From NCBI GenBank assembly GCA_026392415.1, contig JAPLCC010000032.1:1-50477 (forward strand): DNA of 50,477 bases. Reading direction: 5' to 3'. How positions within the stretch are numbered: position 1 is the first letter of the stretch; every line of letters begins with the position of its first letter. Below, piece after piece: positions 1-8,004 of the stretch. The notes beneath the pieces are model-generated. The model saw nothing but the letters and a program-made list of their open reading frames with translations. It was not told the DNA's origin and did not search any database. This stretch comes from Propionibacteriales bacterium (GTDB lineage: Bacteria; Actinomycetota; Actinomycetes; Propionibacteriales; Nocardioidaceae). The position numbers and the translations under genes are program-made.

Positions 1-1
1 C

Positions 2-691
2 CAGCACGGCACGGCCGTCGTCACGCTGGCCGCACTGAAGAACGCGCTCAAGCTCACGGGCCGCTCGGCCGACACGACCCGTGTCGTCATCTCCGGCGCC
101 GGCGCGGCGGGTGTCGCGATCGCGAAGATCCTGCTCGCCGCCGGCATCAAGGACATCGCGGTCACCGACCGCAAGGGTGTCGTGAGCTCGGACCGCAACG
201 ACCTGACCCCGTCGAAGAAGGCGCTGGCCGAGCTGACCGCGGACCTGTGCGGTCGCCGTGGCAGCCTCGCCGACGCCTTCAACGGTGCCGACGTCTACGT
301 CGGCGTGTCCGGGGGAACGGTCCCCGAAGAGGTCGTCGCGACCATGGCCGAGGACGCGATCATCTTCGCGATGGCCAACCCGCACCCCGAGGTCCACCCC
401 GACGTCGCCCACCGGCACGCCCGGGTGGTGGCGACCGGCCGGTCGGACTTCCCCAACCAGATCAACAACGTGCTGGCCTTCCCGGGCATCTTCCGGGGTG
501 CGTTCGACGTCCACGCGAGCGCCATCACCGAGGGCATGAAGGTCGCTGCCGCCGAGGCACTGGCTGACCTGGTCGGCGACGACCTCAGCGAAGAGTTCGT
601 GATCCCCTCGCCGTTCGACCCGCGCGTCGGTCCGGCCGTCGCCGCCGCCGTGGCCCAGGCCGCACGCCGGGACGGCGTCGCACGCGCCTGA
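2..691 (+). CDS. NAD(P)-dependent malic enzyme, C-terminal part
   Basis: The gene is cut by the left edge; its frame is open from base 2 and ends at a TGA. About 229 residues of the C-terminal NAD-binding half of malic enzyme remain. They begin with [12 protein letters not shown], the family's conserved DQHGTA block, followed by a GAGAAG dinucleotide-binding loop near residue 33. Further on are MANPHPEV and a [17 protein letters not shown] stretch typical of the family. Malic enzyme oxidatively decarboxylates malate to pyruvate in the cytoplasm. The substrate-binding N-terminal domain is off the window, so NAD versus NADP preference cannot be judged. Confidence 0.93.
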   Translation, partial: QHGTAVVTLAALKNALKLTGRSADTTRVVISGAGAAGVAIAKILLAAGIKDIAVTDRKGVVSSDRNDLTPSKKALAELTADLCGRRGSLADAFNGADVYVGVSGGTVPEEVVATMAEDAIIFAMANPHPEVHPDVAHRHARVVATGRSDFPNQINNVLAFPGIFRGAFDVHASAITEGMKVAAAEALADLVGDDLSEEFVIPSPFDPRVGPAVAAAVAQAARRDGVARA

Positions 692-699
692 CCTGCCGA

Positions 700-705
700 T
701 AGGCT
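700..705 (+). promoter_or_regulatory. TAGGCT -10 box of a leaderless promoter
   Basis: CGATAGGCTTGC sits 8 nt before the GTG at 714 and no Shine-Dalgarno sequence is present, so the transcript probably begins at or next to the start codon. The same CGATAGGCT core stands before argS and hom. Confidence 0.55.
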
Positions 706-713
706 TGCCTCTC

Positions 714-1688
714 GTGTTCGCTGTCTACGCCGATTCCTTCGCCACGTCCGACGCCGACCCGCTGACCGGACTGGTCGTCGGGGACCGCCCCGATCCGGTG
801 GCGCCCGACGGTTGGGCGACCGTGACCGTCAAGGCGGCCTCGCTCAACCACCACGACCTGTGGTCGCTGCGTGGCGTCGGCCTCAAGGCCGAGGCGCTGC
901 CGATGATCCTGGGTTGCGACGCAGCCGGGTACGACGAGGACGGCAACGAGGTCGTCGTCCACGCGGTCGTCTCCGACCCCCTGTGGCGCGGCGACGAGAC
1001 GTTCGACCCGCGCCGGTCGCTGCTCTCCGAGCGGCACCAGGGCACCTTCGCCGACAAGGTGATCGTGCCGAAGGGCAACATCGTCCCGAAGCCGCAGTCG
1101 CTCTCCTTCGAGGAGGCTGCCTGCCTGCCCACCGCCTGGCTCACGGCGTACCGCATGCTCTTCACGCAGGGTGGCCTGAAGGCCGGCGACACCGTGCTGG
1201 TGCAGGGCGCCGGTGGAGGAGTGGCCACCGCCCTCATCGCGCTCGCGCGAGCCGGTGGACTCAAGGTGTTGGCCACCAGCCGTGACGAGGCCAAGCGGGC
1301 GAAGGCGCTCGAGCTCGGCGCACACGAGGTCTTCGAGTCGGGTGCCCGGCTGCCGGTCAAGGTCGACGCCGTGATGGAGACTGTCGGTCGCGCGACCTGG
1401 TCGCACTCGATCCGGGCGTTGCGCCCCGGCGGCAAGATCGTCATTTCGGGCACGACCTCCGGGCCGAACCTCGACGACGCCGAGCTGACCCGGATCTTCT
1501 TCCTGCAGCTCAGTGTCATCGGCTCGACGATGGGCACGCGCGCCGAGCTCGCTGCCCTGGTGACGATGCTCGACGCCACCGGACTGCGGCCGGTCATCGA
1601 CCGCGTGCTGCCGATGACCGAGGCCCGCGACGGGTTCACTGCCATGGCATCGGGTGACGTCTTCGGGAAGATCATCTTCACCCGCTGA
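714..1688 (+). CDS. Zinc-type alcohol dehydrogenase / quinone oxidoreductase-like MDR protein
   Basis: This 324-residue medium-chain dehydrogenase/reductase has an N-terminal GroES-like domain (SLNHHDLWSLRG, about residues 45-56) and a Rossmann domain with VQGAGGGVATALIALA near residue 165. The segment LNHHDLW...ILGCDAAGY matches the zinc-binding dehydrogenase subgroup. No four-cysteine structural zinc lobe is evident. Substrate is unknown. GTG at 714 is chosen over TTG at 705 because it lies just after a TAGGCT box and gives the usual family N-terminus. It stands alone between the malic enzyme and a drug exporter. Confidence 0.85.
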   Translation: MFAVYADSFATSDADPLTGLVVGDRPDPVAPDGWATVTVKAASLNHHDLWSLRGVGLKAEALPMILGCDAAGYDEDGNEVVVHAVVSDPLWRGDETFDPRRSLLSERHQGTFADKVIVPKGNIVPKPQSLSFEEAACLPTAWLTAYRMLFTQGGLKAGDTVLVQGAGGGVATALIALARAGGLKVLATSRDEAKRAKALELGAHEVFESGARLPVKVDAVMETVGRATWSHSIRALRPGGKIVISGTTSGPNLDDAELTRIFFLQLSVIGSTMGTRAELAALVTMLDATGLRPVIDRVLPMTEARDGFTAMASGDVFGKIIFTR

Positions 1689-1740
1689 TCGGACCTGGTG
1701 GAGTGCACAACGCCTGATTCACCCGGGTTTTTAACCGTTG

Positions 1741-1765
1741 GCGGGAATCTCCCGCGATGCGGGAG
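1741..1765 (+). other. Two mutually exclusive hairpins between dehydrogenase and exporter genes
   Basis: GCGGGA (1741-1746) can pair with TCCCGC (1750-1755). CTCCCGC (1749-1755) can instead pair with GCGGGAG (1759-1765). The shared middle strand makes the two stems exclusive. No U-run follows, so this may be a Rho-independent-like end of the upstream gene or a switch in the exporter leader. Confidence 0.4.
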
Positions 1766-1834
1766 CATTGTCGCCACAGGGCTTTGCTCGAGATCGCGAT
1801 GATTTTTCTTGTGCCCTGGTGTCGAAACGGTGTC

Positions 1835-1865
1835 GGCCTGTTCGTGGAACAAGTAGCGACAGGCC
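1835..1865 (+). promoter_or_regulatory. Nested inverted repeats upstream of the MFS exporter
   Basis: GGCCTGT (1835-1841) and ACAGGCC (1859-1865) are a perfect 7-bp inverted repeat. A second palindrome, TGTTC-GTG-GAACA (1839-1851), overlaps its left arm. It lies 73 nt before the exporter ATG, so it could be an operator or RNA structure. The regulator is unknown. Confidence 0.35.
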
Positions 1866-1938
1866 CGCTGCTTCGAGCGTCACCCGATGGCGGCCGGCCA
1901 CCGCTGGCCCTTGCCACCACCCAACGTTAGGACCCCCC

Positions 1939-3411
1939 ATGACTGCGCCCATCGAGACCGGCGACATTGCCGAGTTCGAGGAGGAGTTCACGAACTCGGC
2001 GACCCCCGGTCGTACTCCACTGGTGATCAAGCTCCTGGTCGCGGCGACGTTCGTCGTGATCCTCAACGAGACCATCATGGTCAACGCCCTGCCGGCCCTG
2101 ATCGACGAGTTCAAGGTCACCGAGCGGACGGCCCAGTGGGTGATGACGTCCTTCATGCTCACGATGGCCGCCGTGATCCCGCTGACCGGCTGGTTCCTCC
2201 AGCGCGTGACGACGCGGGCGGCGTACGCCACCGCGATGATCACCTTCGCCACTGGCACCGCGCTCGCCATGGTTGCGCCCAGCTTCGAGGTGCTCATCGC
2301 CGGCCGGGTCGTCCAGGCCGCCGGCACCGCGGTGATGATGCCGTTGCTGATGACCACGCTGATGACCGTCGTGGCCGCCGAGGATCGCGGTCGGGTGATG
2401 GGCCAGGTCACGCTCGCCATCTCGGTCGCGCCGGCGCTCGGCCCGACGGCCTCCGGCCTCATCCTCGAGGCAGGTTCGTGGCGACTCATCTTCGGCGTCG
2501 TGCTCCCGATCGCGGGTCTCGTCGGCTACTTCGGCCTGCGCGCCCTGGTCAATGTGGGTGAGCCGCAGGTCAGCAAGGTCAGCTGGCTCTCCGTGGTGCT
2601 GTCGGCCGCCGGGTTCAGCTTCCTCGTCTACGGACTCAGCAAGCTGGGTGCGAGCAGCTGGAGCGAGACCTCCGGCTACATCGGCATCGGGGTGTTCCTG
2701 ATCGCCGCCTTCGTCGCCTACCAGATCCGGCTCCAGCGCTCCGGCACGCCGCTGCTCGACCTGCGCACGCTCCTGCGTCCCACCTACGCCAAGTCGCTCC
2801 TGCTGATGTCGGCCGCGTTCATGGCGTTCCTCGGCTCGATGTTGCTGCTCCCGCTCTACCTGGTTCAGCTGCGGGGGCTCACCGAGCTGCAGGCCGGGCT
2901 CCTGGTGATGCCGGGCGGCCTGGCGATGGGTCTGCTCGGCCCGCAGGTCGGCAAGGTCTATGACCGGCTCGGCTCGCGGGTCCTGGTCATCCCGGGTGCG
3001 ATCGGCATGGTCGTCGCGCTGGTGCTGCTGAGCCGGATCGCCGTCGACACGCCGTACTGGCAGTTGCTGCTGATCCACGTGGGCCTGATGGCCTGCCTGG
3101 CACTCATCTTCACGCCGGTCTTCACCATCGGTCTGGGCGACCTGCCGCCGCATCTCTACTCGCACGGCTCGTCGCTGCTGGGCGCGCTCCAGCAGGTTGC
3201 CGGCGCCATGGGCGCGGCCCTGTTGATCGCGCTGATGTCCGACCGTTCGGACTCGTTGGCCGCGTCCGGGAGCGATCCTGCGCATGCGTTCGTGGGCGGT
3301 CTCGAGTGGGCGTTCCTCGCCGGTGCCGGCGCAGGTGTCGTGGTGGTCGTGCTCGCACTGCTGCTGCCGTCCAGGGTCGAGGCTCCCGAAGGAGCGCTCG
3401 CCGCACACTGA
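1939..3411 (+). CDS. DHA2-family MFS multidrug transporter (EmrB/QacA type)
   Basis: The protein has 490 residues and about 14 predicted membrane spans, the size and layout of the DHA2 drug:proton antiporters. Span 1 contains ILNETIMVNALPALIDEF, the family's equivalent of the xxDxTxVNVALP motif with Asp replaced by Glu, and AQWVMTSFMLTMAAVIPLTGW follows. RVVQAAGTAVMMPLL and LAISVAPALGPTASGLILEAGSWR match the conserved motif C region. The start is the ATG at 1939; reading frame further upstream is not membrane-like. Substrate cannot be read from sequence. The 250-nt region before it holds the inverted repeats listed separately. Confidence 0.88.
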   Translation: MTAPIETGDIAEFEEEFTNSATPGRTPLVIKLLVAATFVVILNETIMVNALPALIDEFKVTERTAQWVMTSFMLTMAAVIPLTGWFLQRVTTRAAYATAMITFATGTALAMVAPSFEVLIAGRVVQAAGTAVMMPLLMTTLMTVVAAEDRGRVMGQVTLAISVAPALGPTASGLILEAGSWRLIFGVVLPIAGLVGYFGLRALVNVGEPQVSKVSWLSVVLSAAGFSFLVYGLSKLGASSWSETSGYIGIGVFLIAAFVAYQIRLQRSGTPLLDLRTLLRPTYAKSLLLMSAAFMAFLGSMLLLPLYLVQLRGLTELQAGLLVMPGGLAMGLLGPQVGKVYDRLGSRVLVIPGAIGMVVALVLLSRIAVDTPYWQLLLIHVGLMACLALIFTPVFTIGLGDLPPHLYSHGSSLLGALQQVAGAMGAALLIALMSDRSDSLAASGSDPAHAFVGGLEWAFLAGAGAGVVVVVLALLLPSRVEAPEGALAAH

Positions 3412-3417
3412 CCGGGG

Positions 3418-4497
3418 TCAGACGAGCAGTTCTTCAGCCACCTCGGCCAGGAAGTCGTCCATCGCCGCCCAGCTCAGCTCGGCGGCGCGGGGACCGGCGA
3501 CCAGGCCGAGGTGGCTGAGTCCGTCTGCGGCCGCGTAGCGCGCGCCGGGGACGACGTCGACGCCCGCGCGCACAGCCGGGCCGTCGGCGATGTTGTCGGT
3601 CTCGCTGCCCACGAACAGCACCGGCGCCTTGATGGCGTCGAGGTGGACTGCACGGTCGCGGCTGAGGTTCACCACCCCGGAGGTGAGCTCGTTGCGGGCC
3701 ATCAACCGGGTGTGGATCTGGTGGTAGGCGCGACCCGGATAGCCGGGCATCTCGCCGATGAAGTCGTCGATCGCCGTCGTGCGGGCCAGCGCCTCGGTGT
3801 CGAGCAGGTGACGCGCGAGGTGGACGGCCTTGGTCAGTTCGCGGCGCGGCGCCATCGCCCGATAGCTGGCGCGCACCAGGTGGCGCGGTACGCCGCCGAG
3901 GACGGCGGTCGGCACCACCATCGCGCGCGAGCCGATCAGGCGATCAGCGGCGATCAGTGGCTGTACGGCCGGAATCCTGCTGTAGTCGATCGGGGTGCCG
4001 AACGCTGTGAGCGAGCCGATCGGCAGGTCGGGGTGTGCGGCCGCCGTGAGCAGGCTCAACGTGCCGCCGAGTGACCAGCCGACCAGGTCGACCGCTTCGG
4101 CGTCGTGGTCGGCCATGACGGCGTGGATCGCCGTCGGCAGGATGTCGTCGATCCAGGTCTCGAAGCCCATCGCGCGATCGGCGAAGCCGATCGCGCCGTA
4201 GTCGACGAGGTACGCCGACCGGCCGCCTGCCACGAGGTGGGCTGCCAGGCTCTGGCCCGGCCGGAGGTCGAAGCAGCGCGCGGACACGGCGAGCGGAGGC
4301 ACCAGCAGCACCGGGCGGGCAGCCGTGGCGGGTGTGGAGCGGTCGTAGCGGCTGAGTCGGCGGTGCGGCGCGTCACTGAGGACGGTGGCCGGCAGGCCGT
4401 CGTACTGCTCGACGCCCTCGCCGAGGGGCGAGATCGCCCAGGCGTTGCGGGCGGCGGTGCTGAGCGTGGTGGTCAGGGAGGCGGTGGCAGTCGACAC
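3418..4497 (-). CDS. PhaC-like alpha/beta hydrolase
   Basis: This 359-residue alpha/beta hydrolase resembles class III polyhydroxyalkanoate synthase and acyltransferase relatives. It has PVLLVPPLAVSARCFDL near the oxyanion region, FETWIDDILPTAI, and a serine elbow GWSLGG near residue 140, where PHA synthases have Cys. A late Asp (GSETDNIADG) and His (GLSHLGL) complete a plausible triad. The serine favours hydrolase or lipase activity over polymer synthesis. GTG at 4497 is chosen because a CACGCT box lies 6 nt upstream; an in-frame start at 4533 is possible. It is convergent with the exporter, 6 nt apart. Confidence 0.75.
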   Translation of the reverse strand: MSTATASLTTTLSTAARNAWAISPLGEGVEQYDGLPATVLSDAPHRRLSRYDRSTPATAARPVLLVPPLAVSARCFDLRPGQSLAAHLVAGGRSAYLVDYGAIGFADRAMGFETWIDDILPTAIHAVMADHDAEAVDLVGWSLGGTLSLLTAAAHPDLPIGSLTAFGTPIDYSRIPAVQPLIAADRLIGSRAMVVPTAVLGGVPRHLVRASYRAMAPRRELTKAVHLARHLLDTEALARTTAIDDFIGEMPGYPGRAYHQIHTRLMARNELTSGVVNLSRDRAVHLDAIKAPVLFVGSETDNIADGPAVRAGVDVVPGARYAAADGLSHLGLVAGPRAAELSWAAMDDFLAEVAEELLV

Positions 4498-4503
4498 CGC
4501 GCA

Positions 4504-4509
4504 AGCGTG
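4504..4509 (-). promoter_or_regulatory. Possible CACGCT -10 box, leaderless
   Basis: CACGCT on the minus strand lies 6 nt before the GTG at 4497, the same spacing as the other leaderless starts in the window. The first base departs from TAnnnT, so support is moderate. Confidence 0.35.
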
Positions 4510-4570
4510 GCGGTCCGCGTGCGCCACGTCCATCGAACGTGACGAGGGTGACGGCCAGCCGATGGTTTGC

Positions 4571-5194
4571 TCAGCGCTTCGAGCGCCACTGCTGGGCGCC
4601 GATCACCATCATCCGCAGCTGGGCGCGGGTGCTGTCGGCGATCTTGCGTTCCGCGGGGGAGCCCGGCCCGGCCGTGAGGAGCCGTTCGGCGGTGGTGACC
4701 ATCGCGCCGACGATGAGCGAGGAGAGCGTCTGCAGGTCGACCTCGGACCATTGATCGGTGCCGGGCAGGTGGGCGAGGTCGGTCGCCAGCTCGCGTTCGG
4801 CCAGGTCGATGCCGTGCGCGATCGCCTCGCGCACCGGCTGGGGGCCGGCGAAGCGCTCGCGGGCGATGAAGCCGAAGTGCGCGTGGTTGAGACGGACCTG
4901 CTCCACCAGGACCGTGACGGAGCCGTCGATGATCGAGCCGGCGTCGTCGCCGACGCTGTGGCGCAGTTCGCGCAGCAGTGTGCGCAGGGTGTCGAGCGAT
5001 TCCTCCACGAGAGCGAGGCCGAGGTCGTCGATCGAGGGGAAGTGCCGGTAGAACGCGGTCGGCACGATGCCGACCTCCTTCGCGACCTGGCGCAGCGAGA
5101 GCGCCACCAGCGTCGTGTCGGCCGAGAGGGCGAGGGCGGCGTCGAGGATGGCGCGTCGCGTCTTCTCCTTGCGCTCCACGCGGCTCTCGGTCAT
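4571..5194 (-). CDS. TetR-family repressor, probable regulator of fatty-acid desaturation
   Basis: The 207-residue protein has an N-terminal helix-turn-helix: ERKEKTRRAILDAALALS, then LSLRQVAKEVGIVPTAFYRHFPS at about residues 33-55. A variable helical ligand domain follows. It diverges from a reductase and desaturase pair, the arrangement seen for TetR regulators of acyl-CoA desaturases, and two related palindromes occupy the shared control region. An acyl-CoA effector is inferred from this context, not seen. A TAGGAT box 6 nt before the ATG indicates a leaderless transcript. Confidence 0.85.
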   Translation of the reverse strand: MTESRVERKEKTRRAILDAALALSADTTLVALSLRQVAKEVGIVPTAFYRHFPSIDDLGLALVEESLDTLRTLLRELRHSVGDDAGSIIDGSVTVLVEQVRLNHAHFGFIARERFAGPQPVREAIAHGIDLAERELATDLAHLPGTDQWSEVDLQTLSSLIVGAMVTTAERLLTAGPGSPAERKIADSTRAQLRMMVIGAQQWRSKR

Positions 5195-5200
5195 GACGTC

Positions 5201-5206
5201 ATCCTA
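5201..5206 (-). promoter_or_regulatory. TAGGAT -10 box of the TetR gene
   Basis: TAGGAT on the minus strand ends 6 nt before the ATG at 5194. No Shine-Dalgarno sequence lies between them. Confidence 0.5.
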
Positions 5207-5249
5207 GGGATGTCGCGGACAGGTCGAATATTCGCGGCTTCTCCCCATT

Positions 5250-5269
5250 CAGTGCACATGTGTGCACTG
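5250..5269. promoter_or_regulatory. Palindromic operator 1 of the desaturase control region
   Basis: CAGTGCACA-TG-TGTGCACTG has 9-bp perfect arms and contains GTGCAC-N4-GTGCAC. It lies 56-75 bp upstream of the TetR start and shares its half-site with operator 2. Confidence 0.6.
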
Positions 5270-5285
5270 TCACGCGTGTCGCCCG

Positions 5286-5314
5286 TTGACCCCGAGGGCT
5301 CGGTCGGCCAGAGT
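5286..5314 (+). promoter_or_regulatory. Candidate promoter of the reductase-desaturase operon
   Basis: TTGACC (5286-5291) and CAGAGT (5309-5314) are spaced by 17 bp. Transcription would start near 5321, inside operator 2, which suits repression. Confidence 0.4.
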
Positions 5315-5317
5315 TTC

Positions 5318-5335
5318 GGTGTACAGACGTACACC
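5318..5335. promoter_or_regulatory. Palindromic operator 2 of the desaturase control region
   Basis: GGTGTAC-AGAC-GTACACC has 7-bp perfect arms. It contains GTGTAC-N4-GTACAC, the same spacing as operator 1, and lies 25-42 bp before the reductase ATG over the expected transcription start. Confidence 0.62.
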
Positions 5336-5359
5336 CAAACTTCCACCGAAGGAGGCGCG

Positions 5360-6532
5360 ATGTCCGCGCTCATCTCCGAACCGGCGGCCCCGACCACACG
5401 CACCCGCGGCGGACTGCCCTCCCCGCTGAGCACACTGCTGCGTTCACGGGTGGTCGGTGCCCTCGCCAGCCCGCACGGGGTCGACCGCTACCTCGAACGC
5501 TTCAACCCGATGTGGGCCGCCCACGACGTCCGCGCACGGATCGTCTCGGTCCACCGCGAGACCGACGGCGACGCCCCGGTCGCGACGCTGACCCTGCAGC
5601 CCACGTCCACGTGGCGCGGTCACCAGGCCGGCCAGCACGTCCTGGTCGGCGTCGAGATCCCCGGGGTCGCCAAGCGCTACACCCGGGCGTTCTCGATCTC
5701 GTCGGCCGCGTCGGGCAAGGGGGAGCGATTCACGCTCACCATCCGCGCCCACGACGAGGGCCAGGTGTCGTCGTACCTCGTGCGACAGGCGAAGGCCGGT
5801 CAGGTCCTGCACCTGAGCCAGGCACAGGGCGAGTTCACCCTCGTCGAGAGCCCGGCCACGCCGACCATCAGCCGCCTGCTCTTCGTCACCGGCGGGTCGG
5901 GCATCACCCCGGCGATGTCGATGATCCGCACCCTGCTGCGCGACGGTTACCAGCGCGACGGCGTGGCCCACGCCGGTCGCAAGGTGACCTTCCTGCACTT
6001 CGCCCGCAGTGCCGAGGACCAGATCTTCGCCGAGGAGCTCGCCGAGATCGCCGCGGCCGACAACGGCATCGACGTGCACCTGCGCTACGGCGACCAGGTG
6101 TTCAGCGAGTTCGAACTGCGCCGCCTCGTGCCGGACTACAAGAACACCGACACCTGGCTGTGTGGCCCTCCCGGCCTCGTGGAGCTGGTCCAGGCGGCCT
6201 ACGGCGACGATGGCGACCGCCTCCGGATGGAGTTCTTCAAGCCCTCCGTTGCCCGGGCCGCCCGCCCCGGCGAGGAGGTCGAGGGCGACATCGCCTTCAC
6301 CCGCTCGGGCAAGTCCGTCGCCGCCTCCGGCGCCAGCATCCTCGAGCAGGCCGAGGAGCTCGGCCTCAAGCCCGAGTTCGGCTGCCGGATGGGCATCTGC
6401 TTCTCCTGCACGCGCACCAAGACCGCGGGCACCGTCCGCAACATCCTGACCGGCGAGGAGTCCGCCGTGCCGGACGAGGAGGTCCGCATCTGCGTGACCG
6501 CCGCCGCCGGTGACTGCCACATCGACCTGTGA
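5360..6532 (+). CDS. Ferredoxin-NADP reductase with C-terminal [2Fe-2S] domain, desaturase electron donor
   Basis: The protein has 390 residues. A FAD-binding barrel carries KRYTRAFSIS near residue 110, a NAD(P) domain carries VTGGSGITPAMSM near 176 and CGPPGLVE near 268, and a plant-type ferredoxin domain follows. The iron-sulfur ligands are C342, C347, C350 and C378 (CRMGICFSC and RICV). It should pass electrons from NAD(P)H to the desaturase 11 nt downstream, as in the mycobacterial Rv3230c-DesA3 pair. A strong GGAGG at 5351-5355 fixes the ATG at 5360. Confidence 0.92.
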   Translation: MSALISEPAAPTTRTRGGLPSPLSTLLRSRVVGALASPHGVDRYLERFNPMWAAHDVRARIVSVHRETDGDAPVATLTLQPTSTWRGHQAGQHVLVGVEIPGVAKRYTRAFSISSAASGKGERFTLTIRAHDEGQVSSYLVRQAKAGQVLHLSQAQGEFTLVESPATPTISRLLFVTGGSGITPAMSMIRTLLRDGYQRDGVAHAGRKVTFLHFARSAEDQIFAEELAEIAAADNGIDVHLRYGDQVFSEFELRRLVPDYKNTDTWLCGPPGLVELVQAAYGDDGDRLRMEFFKPSVARAARPGEEVEGDIAFTRSGKSVAASGASILEQAEELGLKPEFGCRMGICFSCTRTKTAGTVRNILTGEESAVPDEEVRICVTAAAGDCHIDL

Positions 6533-6543
6533 GAGGACCGACC

Positions 6544-7707
6544 ATGACTGACACGATTGCCGAGAACACCGAGCTCGCCGAGCGCGACGCCAACGAGAAG
6601 TACCACGGCCTGACCCACGCCGAGATCGACCAGCTCGGTGCCGAGCTCGACGCCCTGCGCCTGCGGGTGCTCGCCGACCTCGGCGAGCCCGACGCCGAAT
6701 ACCTCCGCAAGGTCGTCAAGGCCCAGCGCAGCTTCGAGATCGCCGGCCGTGCCCTGTTCTACCTCCCGCCCGCCTGGCCGCTGGCTGTCGCCTCCCTGAG
6801 CGTGTCGAAGATCCTCGACAACATGGAGATCGGCCACAACGTGATGCACGGCCAGTACGACTGGATGGGCGACCCGGCGTTCAACTCCCGCCAGTTCGAC
6901 TGGGACACGATGGCCCCGGCGGAGAACTGGAAGTACGGCCACAACTACATGCATCACACGTACACCAACATCGTGGGCAAGGACCGCGACGTGGGCTACG
7001 GCATCCTCCGCATGGACGAGGACCAGAAGTGGAACCCGTACTACCTGGGCAACCCGCTGTGGGCGTTCCTGCTGATGACCTTCTTCGAGTGGGGCGTTGC
7101 GCTGCACGACCTGGAGACCGAGGAGGTCTTCGCAGGTCGTCGCAAGATGTTCGGCGGCGAGAACGCCCCGGTGTGGCGCCGGATCCGCAAGAAGATGGGC
7201 AAGCAGGTCCTCAAGGACTACGTGCTCTTCCCGGCGCTGACCGGCCCGTTCTTCCTGAGCACCCTGGCCGGCAACTTCACGGCCAACATCATCAGGAACA
7301 TCTGGACGTTCAACATCATCTTCTGCGGTCACTTCCCGGCGGGCGTCGCGACGTTCACCGAGGAGGAGACCGAGAACGAGACCCGCGGCCAGTGGTACCT
7401 GCGCCAGATGCTCGGATCGGCCAACATCACCGGTAGCAAGCTGATGCACGTGATGAGCGGCAACCTGTCGCACCAGATCGAGCACCACCTGTTCCCGGAC
7501 ATCCCGGCCCGCCGCTACCCGGAGATGGCCGTGGAGGTCCAGGAGATCTGCGAGCGCTACGGCCTGCCCTACAACAAGGGTCCGCTCCCCAAGCAGTTGT
7601 TCAGCGTGTTCCGCAAGATCGTCCGCCTCTCCTTCCCGGGCGGTACGTCGAAGGCCGCTCCGGTCCGCGGGACGCAGGCAGTGACCGACGACTCGTTGGC
7701 GGCCTGA
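6544..7707 (+). CDS. Membrane-bound acyl-CoA / fatty-acid desaturase (DesA3-like)
   Basis: This 387-residue di-iron desaturase has the three histidine boxes: HNVMH (residue 98), HNYMHH (133) and HQIEHH (310). Hydrophobic spans follow the first box and lie around residues 215-265. It introduces a double bond into acyl chains in the cytoplasmic membrane, using electrons from the preceding reductase. The ATG at 6544 follows AGAGGA by 7 nt. The preceding in-frame GTG at 6529 overlaps the reductase end and is less likely. Position specificity cannot be determined from sequence. Confidence 0.93.
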   Translation: MTDTIAENTELAERDANEKYHGLTHAEIDQLGAELDALRLRVLADLGEPDAEYLRKVVKAQRSFEIAGRALFYLPPAWPLAVASLSVSKILDNMEIGHNVMHGQYDWMGDPAFNSRQFDWDTMAPAENWKYGHNYMHHTYTNIVGKDRDVGYGILRMDEDQKWNPYYLGNPLWAFLLMTFFEWGVALHDLETEEVFAGRRKMFGGENAPVWRRIRKKMGKQVLKDYVLFPALTGPFFLSTLAGNFTANIIRNIWTFNIIFCGHFPAGVATFTEEETENETRGQWYLRQMLGSANITGSKLMHVMSGNLSHQIEHHLFPDIPARRYPEMAVEVQEICERYGLPYNKGPLPKQLFSVFRKIVRLSFPGGTSKAAPVRGTQAVTDDSLAA

Positions 7708-7731
7708 CCTTCCTCGGGAGACACTGGACCC

Positions 7732-8004
7732 ATGAACGACGGACGCGACCAGCTCAGCAAGGCCGAGATCGCCAAGGATGCCGTGCAGTCAGGGGCCGAG
7801 GCCGCTGCGCAGACGGTGGGCGAGGTGGCCACCATCCTGACCCGTGCCGTCGGTGAAGTCGCCAGCGCGGTGGGGGGATTCGCCACGGAGATCTTCGAGA
7901 TCCGCGAGTCCTCCCGCCGGGCGGCGGCCGAACACCTGGCCGGGGCGACCGAGGATCAGTCGAAGGCCAGCCTGAACGACGACATCCTGAACGACCCGAG
8001 CTGA
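7732..8004 (+). CDS. Small alanine-rich hypothetical protein
   Basis: The 90-residue protein is probably helical and amphipathic. A repeated A/E/V pattern (AEAAAQTVGEVATILTRAVGEVASAVGGFATEIFEI) is flanked by charged ends. There is no signal peptide, cysteine or recognised domain. A GACACT box 6 nt before the ATG may make it leaderless; GGGAGA 10 nt upstream is an alternative. Its last 49 nt overlap the end of the convergent decarboxylase-like gene. Both frames look coding, but the overlap makes this gene less certain. Confidence 0.6.
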   Translation: MNDGRDQLSKAEIAKDAVQSGAEAAAQTVGEVATILTRAVGEVASAVGGFATEIFEIRESSRRAAAEHLAGATEDQSKASLNDDILNDPS

